Origin: Collybia mongolica
Taxonomy: Eukaryota > Basidiomycota > Agaricomycetes > Agaricales > Clitocybaceae
NCBI GenBank assembly: GCA_013420905.1
Contig: JAAXNY010000005.1
Location: 2,294,001-2,358,000, forward strand
DNA: 64,000 nt
Reading direction: 5' to 3'
Shown: one piece after another, positions 24,750 to 34,549 of the stretch
Numbering within the stretch: position 1 is the stretch's first letter
How the letters are laid out: every line of letters starts with the position of its first letter
Position numbers and translations under genes: made by a program
Notes under the pieces: model-generated
What the model saw: the letters and a program-made list of their open reading frames with translations, nothing else
Databases searched by the model: none
What the model was told of the DNA's origin: nothing

Positions 24750-26357
24750 CAGTGGCTCAAAAAACTGCCCCAATGTTTGTACATTTTTGAAAGATCAATA
24801 TGGTATGAAGTGCTGACATAAGCAGGGGACCTGGGGTAATTATGTAAGATACTATGACATCGTGGCTTTCCAATGGACCCTGGATCATGTGATTTGGATC
24901 AAAACCCATTAAGCTATAGGCCAAACAAAATGATTACTCATTGGGGCAGTTTTTTGACCCTCTATTAATTTTCTATCTAATACTTTGTATGACCACCTTT
25001 TGCCTTTATAACTGCTTGTATCCGCCTGGGCATACTTTCTATCAGGTTTTGGCATACCTCTGGTGGAATTTCACCCCACTCTTCAGCCAATCTATCCCAC
25101 AACTCATGTACTCCTTTGGGTGGTGTCGGATATTCTTTAAGACGGCGCTTGAGATGTTCCCAAAGGTGTTCTATTGGATTCATGTCAGGGGATTGGGCAG
25201 GCCAGCCAAGGACTTGAATGTTGTTGTCTTCAAACCACTGTGTGGCCAGTCCAGATGTGTGTTTGGGGTCGTTATCTTGCTGAAAGTAGCGCTCGCCATC
25301 CACCATTTCCAACTTCTCAAAACTTTCCTGAACTCCACTCTCCAAAATTTCACAGTATTGAACCTTGTCCATGTTCCCCTGCACCTCTATGAGCTTTCCC
25401 ACTCCATTCCACCCCATACAACCCCATACCATGAGGTTTCCTCCTCCTCCATGTTTGACAGTAGGTGATGTTGTTCTATCAGATGGTGGTTCTCCCCTTT
25501 GTTTCCAGACATAAACCTTTCCATCTGACCCAATCCTATTGATTTTGGTCTCATCTGTCCATAGAACCCTTTTCCAGTCCTCCACAGTCCAGCTTTCATG
25601 ATATTTTGCAAACTGGAGACGCCGGATGCGATGGGCTCGTTTGAGAAGAGGAGCTTTCCTCTTTGTAGCAGCATAAAATTGATTTTCCTTGAGTGCATTT
25701 CTGACTGTCTGGGGTGTGACAGGATTGGGGATGATGCCATTGATGAATTGGGTAGCCTGAACTGCATTATCAAGCTTCCCTGACTTGATTTGACGAATAA
25801 TTGACTGTTTGTCACGAACAGACAGCTTGGAGGGGCGGCCACCAAGGTTGTTTTCTTTGTTTCCATCCACATCTTTGCTGATCCTACTGATGGTACCCTT
25901 CCCTAGACCAGTTTTCTCCTTGATTTGACGCTGAGAATAGCCCTCATTGAGGAGAGAAACAACAGTATTGTGCTGAGCAGTAGAAATGGCTTTCATGATG
26001 GTGGTAAGAGGTCAAGAAGATGATTGAACCAATTCCAACATGTCAAATTGATACAAATAAAGTCACATGACATTGTTTATTCTTCCCACAGTCCATAATG
26101 TTCTTGCATTGGATCATAAATGCCAGAATAATGGAAAATAAGATAAGGGTCAAAAAACTGCCCCAATGAGTAATCATTTTGTTTGGCCTATAGCTTAATG
26201 GGTTTTGATCCAAATCACATGATCCAGGGTCCATTGGAAAGCCACGATGTCATAGTATCTTACATAATTACCCCAGGTCCCCTGCTTATGTCAGCACTTC
26301 ATACCATATTGATCTTTCAAAAATGTACAAACATTGGGGCAGTTTTTTGAGCCACTG
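24750..26357 (-). mobile_element. Tc1/mariner element, copy B (1608 bp)
   Basis: The length, the 211-bp inverted repeats and the TA duplication (24748-24749, 26358-26359) match copies A and C; orientation is reversed. Both of its terminal repeats carry the same variant (AAAACCCATTAAGC in the repeat), while copies A and C carry a slightly different left repeat. It sits inside the unclassified insert of Gypsy-1. Confidence 0.95.
24977..25996 (-). CDS. Tc1 transposase (copy B)
   Basis: The intact 339-residue transposase has the helix-turn-helix start, the GRPSKL stretch and the DD34E triad (WTDET, QQDND, NPIEH). It has Arg in SVRDKQ and Arg-Arg in LKRRLKEY. It therefore carries neither of the two single-residue changes seen in copies A and C and looks closest to their common source. 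Confidence 0.95.
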   Translation of the reverse strand: MKAISTAQHNTVVSLLNEGYSQRQIKEKTGLGKGTISRISKDVDGNKENNLGGRPSKLSVRDKQSIIRQIKSGKLDNAVQATQFINGIIPNPVTPQTVRNALKENQFYAATKRKAPLLKRAHRIRRLQFAKYHESWTVEDWKRVLWTDETKINRIGSDGKVYVWKQRGEPPSDRTTSPTVKHGGGGNLMVWGCMGWNGVGKLIEVQGNMDKVQYCEILESGVQESFEKLEMVDGERYFQQDNDPKHTSGLATQWFEDNNIQVLGWPAQSPDMNPIEHLWEHLKRRLKEYPTPPKGVHELWDRLAEEWGEIPPEVCQNLIESMPRRIQAVIKAKGGHTKY

Positions 26358-26949
26358 TAAATATCATACGGAATTGTAAATTTTATACGGAACTGCGCTC
26401 CTCTGCACCAAGGATCTGTATTTAATGCTGACTTGTCCTCTACGACTTGGTGTGCATGCCATGTGTGCCAATTATGTCTTTACTTGTTACTTATCAAATA
26501 TTGAAAGAGCTGGCTAAACTCTTATCAAGGCCCAACCACGTGCTTGGTTATTTAAAACAGTGCGGCACTGTCATTTACTTCTCCTGATCATCCCGGTTGT
26601 TATTCACGGTGTCCCGTCTCTTCTGGTAGTTAACACCAAGTGCCCCTGACTAGGATTGGGTTGTGCAGGTCCCAAATTTACAATTACTTCTCCTATTAAT
26701 GATGATCCCTGGACTAATGATTTCATACTACAACAGTTACTTATGAATTAAGATACCAAGGTTGTAACCGGGCATGGTGAATAGGACTAATAATAGGCCG
26801 TACTCATAGTCCTCTGTACTGATAGTGTATTATCCATTAGACTAGTTCACTCTGATTAGCCATCTCGGAGCTTGACTCTAATCCTTTATTACCATTTACT
26901 TGGTTATTAGAAATGATACTAATAGCCTTACTTGTTGACTTTATAAGTG

Positions 26950-27523
26950 CAAACAATTTCGGGCCCTATCAACATGACCTTGATAAAGCTCGAGAGTGAA
27001 ACCAAGCATTAACGGGTCAACTTGCAATTAATACTTGCAAGCGCATAGTGCGGTTGCCATCGGCAGGTGCGGAAAATGGTGGTAGTCAAATAAATGAAGC
27101 CACAAACATTGAGGCGAAACAACAGTGACATTATTTGCCTCAGTGTGAGCGATCAATATCACATTCAACTGCGCCCACTTGGGATCAGGCACCCCTGGTG
27201 GTAGACAGCCCCTTGGAAACTCAACAGGAAGAAAAATCCTTAGGTACAGGGGAAATAACTGTCACCATGCCAGGTCCAGTTCCCCTGTCACCAATCACAA
27301 AGGAGCCTCACCCTTACCATGACAATGAGTCAGCTCCTAGTGACTTCAACGCTGAGTGTAGTGACTATGGTGAGGGTGAGGTGTCAACAGATGAAGATAC
27401 ACCAGATGAACAAGAAACGGAACATAAGCAGGTTCAATGTATGGTCTGTAATGTGAAGCAAGTGAAGAAACGCAAGGAGATCGAGACGAGTGAGGCTAAT
27501 TGCCTTGCTTGACTTCCAGGACC
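26950..27523 (+). pseudogene. Gypsy-1 extra ORF, second piece
   Basis: The frame (codon starts divisible by 3) reads ANNFGPYQHDLDKARE, TGA, NQALTGQLAIN, and then after another TGA a Ser/Pro/Glu-rich acidic stretch (DEDTPDEQETEHKQVQ). The first part has heptad character and fits a coiled coil. The piece ends at 27523 with the GGACC duplication of Gypsy-2, and the same frame resumes at 36066. Confidence 0.6.
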
Positions 27524-27987
27524 TGTTACAAATTCCTCTACTTGTCCGGCATATCACTTCTTTTCCCTTTTCTTTTACTATCAGACGCTTATTGACCTTA
27601 TCTTTGACATCCCCATATGCATTCTCTTTCCCATAGTTACTAAGCTTCCTTACTCATCTTCTCAGATAGCTTACTAACTCTTATCTATAACAAATAGCGT
27701 AAACAACGCTTATCGAACTACTACGTATATATAGGGATACTTTAGTTAGTTAGCTCTTTAGCTTGACCTAGCTGAATTCACCTTATTCATCTATTCTCTT
27801 GACGCGAACTCGATCCTATCTGCCTTACGAAGGGGATAGTGCATCTCTGATCAGATAAACTCGATAACCTGACTTTAGCCCTATTGAGGGAGTCAATAGA
27901 CGTTGGACTTACAGAAGTCAACGGTCTAAGAACGAACGAACGACTCAGCATATTGATCTAGAGGATAAGGCCTAAACAGCCGTAACA
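27524..27987 (+). repeat. Gypsy-2 5' LTR (464 bp)
   Basis: The repeat begins TGTTACAAATTCC and ends CAGCCGTAACA. A TATATATA box at 27726-27733 predicts transcription start near 27760. The sequence there, AGCTTGACCT (27760-27769), is complementary to the ten bases beginning two nucleotides after the LTR. Confidence 0.95.
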
Positions 27988-27989
27988 AA

Positions 27990-27999
27990 AGGTCAAGCT
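27990..27999 (+). promoter_or_regulatory. Gypsy-2 primer-binding site, probably self-primed
   Basis: AGGTCAAGCT lies two bases after the 5' LTR, the normal primer-binding position. It is an exact complement of AGCTTGACCT at 27760-27769, which sits 34 bp downstream of the TATA box, at the expected RNA start. This is the Tf1/sushi arrangement, in which the 5' end of the element's own RNA folds back and primes reverse transcription. Confidence 0.75.
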
Positions 28000-28052
28000 G
28001 ATCAGAACCGTCAACCTATAAAGGTTCAGACGCAACGGCACCACGATACGGA

Positions 28053-29207
28053 TTGAAACCTGCGAGCAGCAGCGAAAGTAGCAGAAGCAGCAGCAGACAA
28101 AGCGCAATCAGCAGCGAAGACTTCCAAGACGCGGAAGAACAACCAAGACTTGTAATAGTCACACAAACAGAAACGCCCACCACGCCGAGACAACCAAAAG
28201 CAGAAAGTTCCAAAGGAAAGGAACCAGAGAAACCGAAACCCGAACCACCGAATTCCCCGATACCACCAGACTCAGACGTAGAAATGGCAGACGAGCGAAG
28301 ACCCACCGAAATTAAACTTAGCTCACCAAACATCTTCGATGGAAATCGAAGAATGACAAAGGACTTCGTCCTTGATTGCAAAATGTATTTGCAGGCAAAC
28401 GATAGAATTTACGATACAGATTGGAAGAAGATCCTCTACGTACTTTCGTACATGAAGGGAGGAACAGCAGGACCATGGAAAAAGTCCTGGTATGGAGAAA
28501 ACAGCGACCATCCAGGAACCTTTACAACATTCATGACAACAGTTGAAGAAGCGTTCTCTACTCCAGACGAGGCAGGAGACGCCAGACAAACCTTAAAGAC
28601 GCTGCGCATGACAGGAAACATGACGGCAGATGATTATATTGCGGAATTCAAATCAGCCGCATCAGAAAGCAAGATTACAGAAAGTGAAGCGCTTGTCAAA
28701 TATTTCATGGAAGGAATACCTCCTTCCCTGATGCAGAAGATCTTAACAATGGATAATCCACCGACCACCATTAAGGGTTGGTATGAAAAGGCATCCATAT
28801 TCGATACTCAGTACAGACGTGCAAAATCGATCGTAGCACGCATTAAAGGAAACACCGGAAAAACTACGGGAGGAAACAACGGAAAGAAATACAATTTCCA
28901 ACGAAACAATCCCAAATACGTCCCGAATAACAGTCGAGATCCAAATGCTATGGATATCGATCGATTAACTATCCAAGAAAGAGACGAGCATATGAAACGA
29001 GGATTATGCTTCGAATGCCACAAATATGGACATCGAGCATCAGATCACAAAGCAGGAGGATCGATTCCTCAAACACAAAGAAAGGAAGAACAGAAGACAC
29101 CGATGAAAGGCAAAGACGCCTACATGAAAATCCGAGCACTTATGGCAGAATTAGACGAAGAAGAAAAGGAGATCGCCCTAAAGAATATGGAAGATGAGGG
29201 TTTTTAA
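28053..29207 (+). CDS. Gypsy-2 gag
   Basis: The 384-residue protein would assemble the particle and bind RNA. It has a Ser/Gln-rich N-terminus and a Pro/Glu/Lys stretch (residues about 30-85). A retrotransposon gag core follows (KDFVLDCKMYLQANDRIY, FSTPDEAGDARQTLKTLRM, DDYIAEFKS), then a basic linker and one zinc knuckle near residue 320, CFECHKYGHRASDH. The last ligand is His where most knuckles have Cys. The stop at 29205 immediately follows the slippery heptamer that leads into pol. The start is the first in-frame ATG, 66 bases after the LTR. Confidence 0.85.
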   Translation: MKPASSSESSRSSSRQSAISSEDFQDAEEQPRLVIVTQTETPTTPRQPKAESSKGKEPEKPKPEPPNSPIPPDSDVEMADERRPTEIKLSSPNIFDGNRRMTKDFVLDCKMYLQANDRIYDTDWKKILYVLSYMKGGTAGPWKKSWYGENSDHPGTFTTFMTTVEEAFSTPDEAGDARQTLKTLRMTGNMTADDYIAEFKSAASESKITESEALVKYFMEGIPPSLMQKILTMDNPPTTIKGWYEKASIFDTQYRRAKSIVARIKGNTGKTTGGNNGKKYNFQRNNPKYVPNNSRDPNAMDIDRLTIQERDEHMKRGLCFECHKYGHRASDHKAGGSIPQTQRKEEQKTPMKGKDAYMKIRALMAELDEEEKEIALKNMEDEGF

Positions 29208-29240
29208 AGCGGCGGACTGAATCGACGTCAGTACCTGCCG
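29198..29240 (+). promoter_or_regulatory. Gypsy-2 gag-pol -1 frameshift signal
   Basis: At the end of gag the zero frame reads GAG GGT TTT TAA. The seven bases G-GGT-TTT (29198-29204) fit the X-XXY-YYZ slippery rule. After a 5-base spacer a stem-loop spans 29210-29240, pairing CGGC, GG and ACTGA with GCCG, CC and TCAGT around a 7-nt loop and two bulges. A -1 slip gives TTA AAG CGG at 29204, which stays open for 26 codons to the first pol ATG at 29282. Confidence 0.8.
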
Positions 29241-31596
29241 AAATCTTTTCAGTAACACTATCACCTGTAATATTAGGAGAGATGAATCGACAATCGTTAT
29301 CTATTCCAATTACGGTGATTGAAGAACAGAAAAACGTCGAAACCCAAGCAATCGGATTAATCGATTGCGGAGCTGGAGGAATTTTCATTGACAAAACATT
29401 TGTCGAAGAAAACAGGATAAAGACAACCCCATTAAGGAAATCATACTCGGTTAGAAACGTAGACGGCACAAAGAACCAATCAGGAAACATCACTGATTGT
29501 GTATGGACCAAAATCCGAATTGGAGACGAAGAAATCCGAATCCGATTACTCGTCAGTGGACTAGGAAAAGAAAATATCATTTTAGGATTACCATGGTTAA
29601 AACGGCACAACCCCAAAATTGATTGGGAGAAAGGAACACTCGACTTCGGATCAAACATTAAGAAAGGAGTTCTTTCGGAAGCAATCCGAAGAAACCTGGA
29701 AATCCGACAAATGAAATTAACACGGCAATACCCCAAGGCAACGGCAATAGAAATACAGGAAGAATACCCGGAAGAAATCCCAAGGAATCGACCCTTTGAA
29801 GATTGGCAACCGATTCTTTTAGAAATCAACGAAGAAGATGATGAACCTGAAATCAATCTACTCAGGACATACATCGACTCAGAAGATGATGAAGAAGAAT
29901 TCATTTGGATACAGGCAAAAACATCAATATCACAGGAACTAGAACATAAGGCAGAAATCGAAGACCAGAAACCAAAGAAGACGTTACCAGAGTTCTATCG
30001 AGAATACGCGTCATTATTTGACAAAACAAATTCGGAAAGGATGCCAACACAACGATCATGGGACCATGCGATAGACCTCAAACCTGATTTTATCCCAAAA
30101 GATTGTAAGATCTATCCCATCAGCCCGGCAGAACAAGGAAAACTGGACGAATTTATTGATGAAAACATGCGAAAAGGATACATTCGACCATCGAAATCCC
30201 CACAAGCATCACCTTTCTTCTTTGTATCAAAGAAAGACTCGACGAAACTTCGGCCAACCCAAGATTATAGAAGACTAAACGAAGGAACTATAAAGAACGC
30301 ATACCCTTTGCCACTTGTAGGGGAGCTTCTTGATAAACTTAAAGGGGCAAAATACTTCACAAAGTTGGATTTACGATGGGGATATAATAACGTCCGGATC
30401 AAGGAAGGCGATGAATGGAAAGCGGCATTTAAAACAAACAGGGGATTATTCGAACCCCTTGTTATGTTTTTCGGTCTATGCAATTCGCCGGCAACGTTCC
30501 AAAATATGATGAATGATATCTACGCAATCGAGATTGACGAAGGATGGATTTTGATTTATATGGACGACATCCTTATTTCCTCCGACAACATTGATGATTT
30601 GCGAAGAAAAACCCTTAAAGTCTTGGACAAATTGAAGGAAAACGATTTGTATCTGAACTTGGACAAATGCGTATTCGAAGCCACGGAACTCGAATATCTC
30701 GGACTAGTCATCAGAGAAAACGAGATAGGTATGGAACCGACTAAATTGGCAGGAATCGCAGATTGGCCAGCACCAACAACAGTAAAACAAGTCCGATCAT
30801 TCCTTGGATTCGCAAACTTCTATCGAAAATTCATTGGACATTACACCGAACTTAGCAGACCATTAACGAATTTGACAAGAAAAGACATCGAATGGAAATG
30901 GACACAAGAGTGTCAAGAAGCATTCGATGGTCTGAAACAGAAATTCTTGAAGTCACCTGTCCTTATGATGCCAGACAAAAGGAAACCATTTCACATCGAA
31001 TCAGATGCTTCGAAATGGGCTACAGGCACGGTATTACGACAACAAAACGATAATGGAGAATGGCACCCATGTGGATATATTTCACATTCATTCACAGAAA
31101 CCGAACGAAATTACGAGATCTACGATAGAGAATTATTAGGCATCATACGAGCTTTGAAGACATGGAGACACTACCTCGAAGGATCACAATTCCCAACAGT
31201 AATTCTATCCGATCACAAAAACTTAACGTATTTCCGAACGGCACAAAAATTGAACCGACGACAGGCAGGATGGAGCCTTTTCTTATCACAATTCGATCTC
31301 AAACTTGTGCATACACCTGGAACACGGATGATACAATCCGATGCCTTATCAAGAAGATCAGACTACGTCAATACGGAAGACACAGATAACGAAGATCGGA
31401 TTTTATTGCCAGATGACATTTTCATCAAAATGATTGATATAGGATTACAAGAAGACCTGAAGAAATCAGTTGAAGAAGATGATTTGTTCGCAAAATCAAT
31501 TGAAGCATTAAAGGAAACAGGGACACCACCGATTAAATCAAACTTATCAGATTGGAAATTTGAAGACGGACTTCTGTTTTTCAAGAACAGATGTTA

Positions 31597-33204
31597 CAGT
31601 GGCTCAAAAAACTGCCCCAATGTTTGTACATTTTTGAAAGATCAATATGGTATGAAGTGCTGACATAAGCAGGGGACCTGGGGTAATTATGTAAGATACT
31701 ATGACATCGTGGCTTTCCAATGGACCCTGGATCATGTGATTTGGATCAATATCCATTAAGCTATAAGCCAAACAAAATGGTTACTTATTGGGGCAGTTTT
31801 TTGACCCTTATCTTATTTTCCATTATTCTGGCATTTATGATCCAATGCAAGAACATTATGGACTGTGGGAAGAATAAACAATGTCATGTGACTTTATTTG
31901 TATCAATTTGACATGTTGGAATTGGTTCAATCATCTTCTTGACCTCTTACCACCATCATGAAAGCCATTTCTACTGCTCAGCACAATACTGTTGTTTCTC
32001 TCCTCAATGAGGGCTATTCTCAGCGTCAAATCAAGGAGAAAACTGGTCTAGGGAAGGGTACCATCAGTAGGATCAGCAAAGATGTGGATGGAAACAAAGA
32101 AAACAACCTTGGTGGCCGCCCCTCCAAGCTGTCTGTTCGTGACAAACAGTCAATTATTCGTCAAATCAAGTCAGGGAAGCTTGATAATGCAGTTCAGGCT
32201 ACCCAATTCATCAATGGCATCATCCCCAATCCTGTCACACCCCAGACAGTCAGAAATGCACTCAAGGAAAATCAATTTTATGCTGCTACAAAGAGGAAAG
32301 CTCCTCTTCTCAAACGAGCCCATCGCATCCGGCGTCTCCAGTTTGCAAAATATCATGAAAGCTGGACTGTGGAGGACTGGAAAAGGGTTCTATGGACAGA
32401 TGAGACCAAAATCAATAGGATTGGGTCAGATGGAAAGGTTTATGTCTGGAAACAAAGGGGAGAACCACCATCTGATAGAACAACATCACCTACTGTCAAA
32501 CATGGAGGAGGAGGAAACCTCATGGTATGGGGTTGTATGGGGTGGAATGGAGTGGGAAAGCTCATAGAGGTGCAGGGGAACATGGACAAGGTTCAATACT
32601 GTGAAATTTTGGAGAGTGGAGTTCAGGAAAGTTTTGAGAAGTTGGAAATGGTGGATGGCGAGCGCTACTTTCAGCAAGATAACGACCCCAAACACACATC
32701 TGGACTGGCCACACAGTGGTTTGAAGACAACAACATTCAAGTCCTTGGCTGGCCTGCCCAATCCCCTGACATGAATCCAATAGAACACCTTTGGGAACAT
32801 CTCAAGCGCTGTCTTAAAGAATATCCGACACCACCCAAAGGAGTACATGAGTTGTGGGATAGATTGGCTGAAGAGTGGGGTGAAATTCCACCAGAGGTAT
32901 GCCAAAACCTGATAGAAAGTATGCCCAGGCGGATACAAGCAGTTATAAAGGCAAAAGGTGGTCATACAAAGTATTAGATAGAAAATTAATAGAGGGTCAA
33001 AAAACTGCCCCAATGAGTAATCATTTTGTTTGGCCTATAGCTTAATGGGTTTTGATCCAAATCACATGATCCAGGGTCCATTGGAAAGCCACGATGTCAT
33101 AGTATCTTACATAATTACCCCAGGTCCCCTGCTTATGTCAGCACTTCATACCATATTGATCTTTCAAAAATGTACAAACATTGGGGCAGTTTTTTGAGCC
33201 ACTG
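31597..33204 (+). mobile_element. Tc1/mariner element, copy C (1608 bp)
   Basis: The ends and the 211-bp inverted repeats are the same as in copies A and B, with the TA duplication at 31595-31596 and 33205-33206. The insertion lies in Gypsy-2 pol between RNase H and the integrase zinc finger. Because Gypsy-2 is itself recent, this is probably the youngest datable event in the stack. Confidence 0.95.
31958..32977 (+). CDS. Tc1 transposase (copy C)
   Basis: The intact 339-residue transposase has the full DD34E triad. It differs from copy B by one residue, Cys for Arg in LKRCLKEY. The codon changed from CGT to TGT, a CpG transition. The change lies just after the catalytic Glu, so its effect on activity cannot be read from the sequence. 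Confidence 0.95.
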   Translation: MKAISTAQHNTVVSLLNEGYSQRQIKEKTGLGKGTISRISKDVDGNKENNLGGRPSKLSVRDKQSIIRQIKSGKLDNAVQATQFINGIIPNPVTPQTVRNALKENQFYAATKRKAPLLKRAHRIRRLQFAKYHESWTVEDWKRVLWTDETKINRIGSDGKVYVWKQRGEPPSDRTTSPTVKHGGGGNLMVWGCMGWNGVGKLIEVQGNMDKVQYCEILESGVQESFEKLEMVDGERYFQQDNDPKHTSGLATQWFEDNNIQVLGWPAQSPDMNPIEHLWEHLKRCLKEYPTPPKGVHELWDRLAEEWGEIPPEVCQNLIESMPRRIQAVIKAKGGHTKY

Positions 33205-34549
33205 TATGTAGGACCGGATGCAAAATTACGGAAGGAAATAGTGCGAAGATATCACGACACGAAACCAGGAGGACACCCAGGCCAATACAAGACACAGGAA
33301 TTGATCAGTCGAGAATACTGGTGGCCAGGTATGGGAGTGTTTATAAAAAATTATGTTGACGGTTGCGCCACATGTCAACAAATGAAAGTCAACACACACC
33401 CAACAAAACCCGGGTTAATACCGATTGCAACAAACGGAGAACCGAGACCATTCTCATTTGTCACAGCCGATTTCATCACAGACCTGCCAGAAAACGATGG
33501 GAAAGATAGCCTCATGGTCGTGGTAGATCATGGCCTTACGAAGGGGGTAATTTCTATCCCTTGCACCAAAACGATCGATGCTTTAGGAACGGCGAATCTT
33601 TATCTGGAACATGTTTACAAAAGATTTGGACTACCCGACACTTTTCTATCGGATTGAGGCCCTCAATTCGCAGCAAAAATTTTCAAAGAACTAGGAAAAC
33701 TCCTTGGAATCAAACTCGTAATGAGCACGGCATATCATCCACAGACAGATGGAGAAACAGAGAGATTAAACCAAGAGCTCGAAATCTACTTCCGCATGTT
33801 CTGTCAGAACAACCCGGCAATATGGAAAGAACTTAACTCAATCACAGAATTCGCGCATAATCAAAAAAATCATTCCACTACAAAGAAATCTCCATTCTTC
33901 CTAATGATGGGATACGAACCCCAAGCAATTCCATCAGCATTCCAGAAGACAAATGTTCCGAGTGTAGAACAACGAATGATTGAGCTTAACAAAGCCCGAG
34001 AAGAAGCTATGGCCGCACACGAATTAGCGAGAAGAAAAGTCGCAGAAAGGACAACACAAGGTTTCACTCCATTCAAACAAGGAGAATATGTTTGGTTAGA
34101 AGGAACAAATCTTCGAATTCCTTACCCATCAAAGAAACTAGCACCAAAAAGAGAAGGACCCTTCAAAATCCGAGAAGTCCTCGGACCAGTGACATACAGA
34201 CTAGAACTTCCATCACAATGGAAGATTCATCCCGTGTTTCATGCATCACTCCTCACACCATACAAAGAAACCGATACCCACGGACCAAACTTCTTAGAAC
34301 CACCACTGGATCTTATAAATCAAGAAGAAGAATACGAAGTGGAAGGGATTATTAATCACCGACAACGAGGCCGAGGCTTCCAATACCTCGTGAAATGGAA
34401 AGATTACTCATCCGCGCACAACACATGGGAACCTGAAAGTCACTTAAAAAGGGCTCGAACGATCCTTCAATCCTATCAGAAGCTACATCGCCTCTAAACA
34501 GACTATCATCTCTCATCGCTCTCAACAAATTTCAAAGCTCATACAAACA

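Larger units (their letters stand above)
24173..26941. mobile_element. Unclassified insertion in the Gypsy-1 extra ORF
   Basis: The coding character of the extra ORF stops at about 24170 and resumes at about 26950. The 8-bp sequence TATAAGTG occurs at both places (24165-24172 and 26942-26949), and it is my best candidate target duplication. Without Tc1 copy B the insert is about 1.16 kb. It has no ORF, no convincing terminal inverted repeat and no LTR ends. On the minus strand it has TATA-like boxes (ACTATAAATAGA near 24735). The joined frame is off by one base, so the borders may be wrong by a little or the ORF has an indel. Confidence 0.4.
29204..34497 (+). pseudogene. Gypsy-2 pol, interrupted by Tc1 and one TGA
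   Basis: The polyprotein runs in the -1 frame relative to gag. Protease: LIDCGAGGIFID (Cys in place of the usual Ser after the catalytic Asp). RT: KKDSTKLRPTQDYRRLN and the catalytic YMDD at about 30558. RNase H: ESDASKWATG, DRELLGIIRAL and LSDHKNLTYF. At 31595 the Tc1 copy C splits the ORF, which resumes in frame at 33207. Integrase: HH-CC finger with CATCQQ, first Asp in TADFITDLP, second before a TGA at 33655, Glu in GETERLNQ. A chromodomain (YEVEGIINHRQRG to NTWEPESHLK) ends it. Confidence 0.9.
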
